Assembly: GCA_910577215.1 (NCBI GenBank) | Contig: CAJTMQ010000033.1 | Coordinates: 11,270 to 18,389, forward strand | Direction: 5' to 3' | DNA: 7,120 bases | Source: an uncultured Eubacterium sp. | Lineage (GTDB): Bacteria; Bacillota; Clostridia; Oscillospirales; Acutalibacteraceae | Shown: positions 6,189 to 7,120 of the stretch, piece by piece | How the letters are laid out: every line of letters starts with the position of its first letter | How positions within the stretch are numbered: the stretch's first letter is position 1 | Position numbers and translations under genes: made by a program | Notes under the pieces: generated by a model | Databases searched by the model: none | Told to the model about the DNA's origin: nothing | Seen by the model: the letters and a program-made list of their open reading frames with translations, nothing else

Positions 6189-6887
6189 ATGAGAAAAATT
6201 TTAATTGTAGAAGATGATTTAAACATTCAAACACTTGAAAAGGATTATCTTGAAGCAAACTCCTTTACCGTTAAAACGGCAGCAAACGGAAACATTGGTC
6301 TTGAACTTGCACTTAATGAGGATTTTGACCTTGTTTTGCTTGATATAATGCTTCCGGGCCTTGACGGAATGGAAGTCTGCCGCAGAATCAGGGAGGTTAA
6401 AGAAATTCCGATTCTGCTTGTAAGTGCTAAAAAAGAAGATCTGGATAAAATCAAAGGGCTTGGCTTTGGTGCCGATGATTATATTGTTAAGCCATTTTCA
6501 CCAAGTGAGCTTGTTGCAAGAGTTATTGCACACATCAGCCGCTATCAGCGTTTAACGGCAAAGGATGTGCATAAAGCTCCAGATACGGAAATTTTAGAAA
6601 CAGAGAATTTAAAACTTGATGCCAATTCCCGCCGTGCATATGTTGACGGCACTGAAATTTCTCTCACAAACAAGGAATTTGACTTGCTCTATTTTCTTGC
6701 CAAAAGTCCTGATACCGTCTACAGCAAGGATACTCTGTTCAATGAAATATGGCATTATGATTCTATAGGCGAAACCTCAACAGTTACTGTTCATGTAAAC
6801 AGAATCCGTGATAAAATCAAAGAGGCAAATAATAACCTTGACTATATACACACTGTTTGGGGAAAGGGCTACAGATTCAATAAATAA
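6189..6887 (+). CDS. OmpR/PhoB-family response regulator
   Basis: This 232-residue DNA-binding regulator is the cognate partner of the kinase ending 2 nt upstream. The receiver domain (about 1-120) keeps the acidic pocket Glu8/Asp9 (LIVEDD), phospho-acceptor Asp52 (LVLLDIMLPG), switch Ser79 (LLVSAKK), and Lys101 in DDYIVKPF. The C-terminal winged helix (about 133-232) has LTNKEFDLLYFLA, then TVTVHVNRIRDKIK (recognition helix area) and a terminal VWGKGYRF, as in OmpR/PhoB members. The frame could be opened at a TTG at 6183, but GAGG (6178-6181) lies 7 nt before the ATG at 6189 and only 1 nt before the TTG, so the ATG is the better start. Target genes are unknown; autoregulation of the operon is a reasonable guess. 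No convincing intrinsic terminator follows. Confidence 0.95.
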   Translation: MRKILIVEDDLNIQTLEKDYLEANSFTVKTAANGNIGLELALNEDFDLVLLDIMLPGLDGMEVCRRIREVKEIPILLVSAKKEDLDKIKGLGFGADDYIVKPFSPSELVARVIAHISRYQRLTAKDVHKAPDTEILETENLKLDANSRRAYVDGTEISLTNKEFDLLYFLAKSPDTVYSKDTLFNEIWHYDSIGETSTVTVHVNRIRDKIKEANNNLDYIHTVWGKGYRFNK

Positions 6888-6920
6888 TGAACGGCAAAAT
6901 ATAATCCAATTGCTCTGATT

Positions 6921-6963
6921 AAATTAAAAAATATATTGCAAAAATAAATTAAAAAATGTATTG
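6921..6963 (+). repeat. AT-rich near-identical direct repeat upstream of the tRNA promoter
   Basis: Two 18-nt copies lie 25 nt apart: AAATTAAAAAATATATTG (6921-6938) and AAATTAAAAAATGTATTG (6946-6963), differing at one position. The second copy runs into the -35 box of the tRNA promoter. A-tracts directly upstream of a stable-RNA promoter are typical of UP elements bound by the RNA polymerase alpha subunit, so this may boost tRNA transcription. Low sequence complexity weakens the case for any specific function. The rest of the 6888-7012 gap holds no gene I can see. Confidence 0.5.
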
Positions 6964-6989
6964 ACATACGTAAAATTATCTGCTATTAT
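6961..6989 (+). promoter_or_regulatory. Strong sigma-A promoter of tRNA-Asn
   Basis: A perfect TTGACA (6961-6966), a 17-nt spacer, then TATTAT (6984-6989, 5/6 match), preceded by TGC as in an extended -10. Transcription would start near 6996, about 17 nt before the mature tRNA 5' end. The near-consensus boxes and the A-tracts upstream fit a highly expressed stable RNA. Confidence 0.88.
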
Positions 6990-7012
6990 ATTAGAGCACT
7001 TGAGAGATATAT

Positions 7013-7088
7013 TCCTCCTTAGCTCAGTCGGTAGAGCATGCGGCTGTTAACCGCAGGGTCGTTGGTTCGAGTCCAACAGGGGGAGCCA
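7013..7088 (+). tRNA. tRNA-Asn (anticodon GTT)
   Basis: A complete 76-nt cloverleaf is visible. The acceptor stem is TCCTCCT (7013-7019) with AGGGGGA (7078-7084), including one G-U pair. The D arm is GCTC...GAGC (7022-7037). The anticodon stem is TGCGG/CCGCA (7039-7043 and 7051-7055) with loop CTGTTAA, placing GTT at 7046-7048, which reads AAC/AAU as asparagine. The T arm is GTTGG-TTCGAGT-CCAAC (7061-7077). The discriminator base is G7085 and CCA is encoded at 7086-7088. All stems and the invariant T-loop bases are intact, so it should be functional. It lies downstream of the response regulator on the same strand but has its own promoter. No terminator is visible before the window ends, so it may head a longer tRNA transcript. 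Confidence 0.98.
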
Positions 7089-7120
7089 TTCTGATACGTA
7101 TGCCGCCACTTTTTCGGGGG

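Noticed and set aside
7095..7102. Perfect 8-bp palindrome ATACGTAT after the tRNA
   Set aside because: It is too short and isolated to support a specific site, and the flanking sequence is cut off by the window end.
7013..7120. tRNA-Asn 3' end as an integration site for a mobile element
   Set aside because: No integrase, repeated tRNA fragment or foreign-looking gene is visible, and the window ends 32 nt after the tRNA.
1..7120. CRISPR array, insertion sequence, toxin-antitoxin or defence genes
   Set aside because: No regularly spaced repeats, terminal inverted repeats, transposase motifs or small toxin-antitoxin pairs were found in either strand.

Overview
The window looks like an ordinary chromosomal stretch from a low-to-moderate GC anaerobic Firmicute, most likely class Clostridia (gut Ruminococcaceae/Oscillospiraceae type). 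The grounds are AT-rich intergenic DNA, strong GGAGG-type ribosome binding sites, canonical TTGACA/TATAAT-like promoters, short intrinsic terminators with T-tracts, an ECF-type BioY, and a tRNA with encoded CCA. The taxonomic placement is inference from style, not from a marker gene. I see no mobile element, CRISPR array, phage gene or obviously foreign block.

Left part, all on the minus strand. A predicted promoter at about 2603-2631 drives a classical short-chain dehydrogenase (1740-2573). A long imperfect hairpin (1693-1729) follows, then a GPH/MelB-type sugar:cation symporter (217-1662). A clean intrinsic terminator (177-206) comes next, then the first 51 codons of a small lysine-tailed membrane protein that runs off the window (1-155). 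Neither short intergenic gap has room for an obvious new promoter, so the later genes may depend on read-through or on promoters inside upstream coding sequence.

Centre. bioY (2971-3537) and a DUF1284 cysteine-containing small protein (2691-2984) form a two-gene minus-strand operon with a 14-nt overlap, closed by a terminator at 2654-2685. The bioY promoter has a perfect TTGACA -35 box, which lies inside the left arm of a sequence that closely fits a BirA biotin-repressor operator (3591-3625). This is the best-supported regulatory observation in the window: biotin uptake, and probably DUF1284, repressed by biotin-loaded BirA.

Right part, plus strand and divergent from bioY. A cytosolic PHP-domain (CehA/McbA-like) metallohydrolase (3680-4669) is followed 5 nt later by a two-TM sensor histidine kinase (4675-6186). 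An OmpR-family response regulator (6189-6887) starts 2 nt after that. The three genes read as one operon, so the enzyme travels with a complete signalling pair whose stimulus is unknown. After a 125-nt AT-rich spacer with a strong consensus promoter comes tRNA-Asn(GTT) (7013-7088). The last 32 nt hold nothing I can assign.

Nothing here amounts to a clearly new biological system. The points most worth a second look are the BirA operator in the shared bioY/PHP intergenic region, the bioY-DUF1284 overlap, the PHP-hydrolase/two-component operon, and the hairpins between the SDR, transporter and membrane-protein genes.
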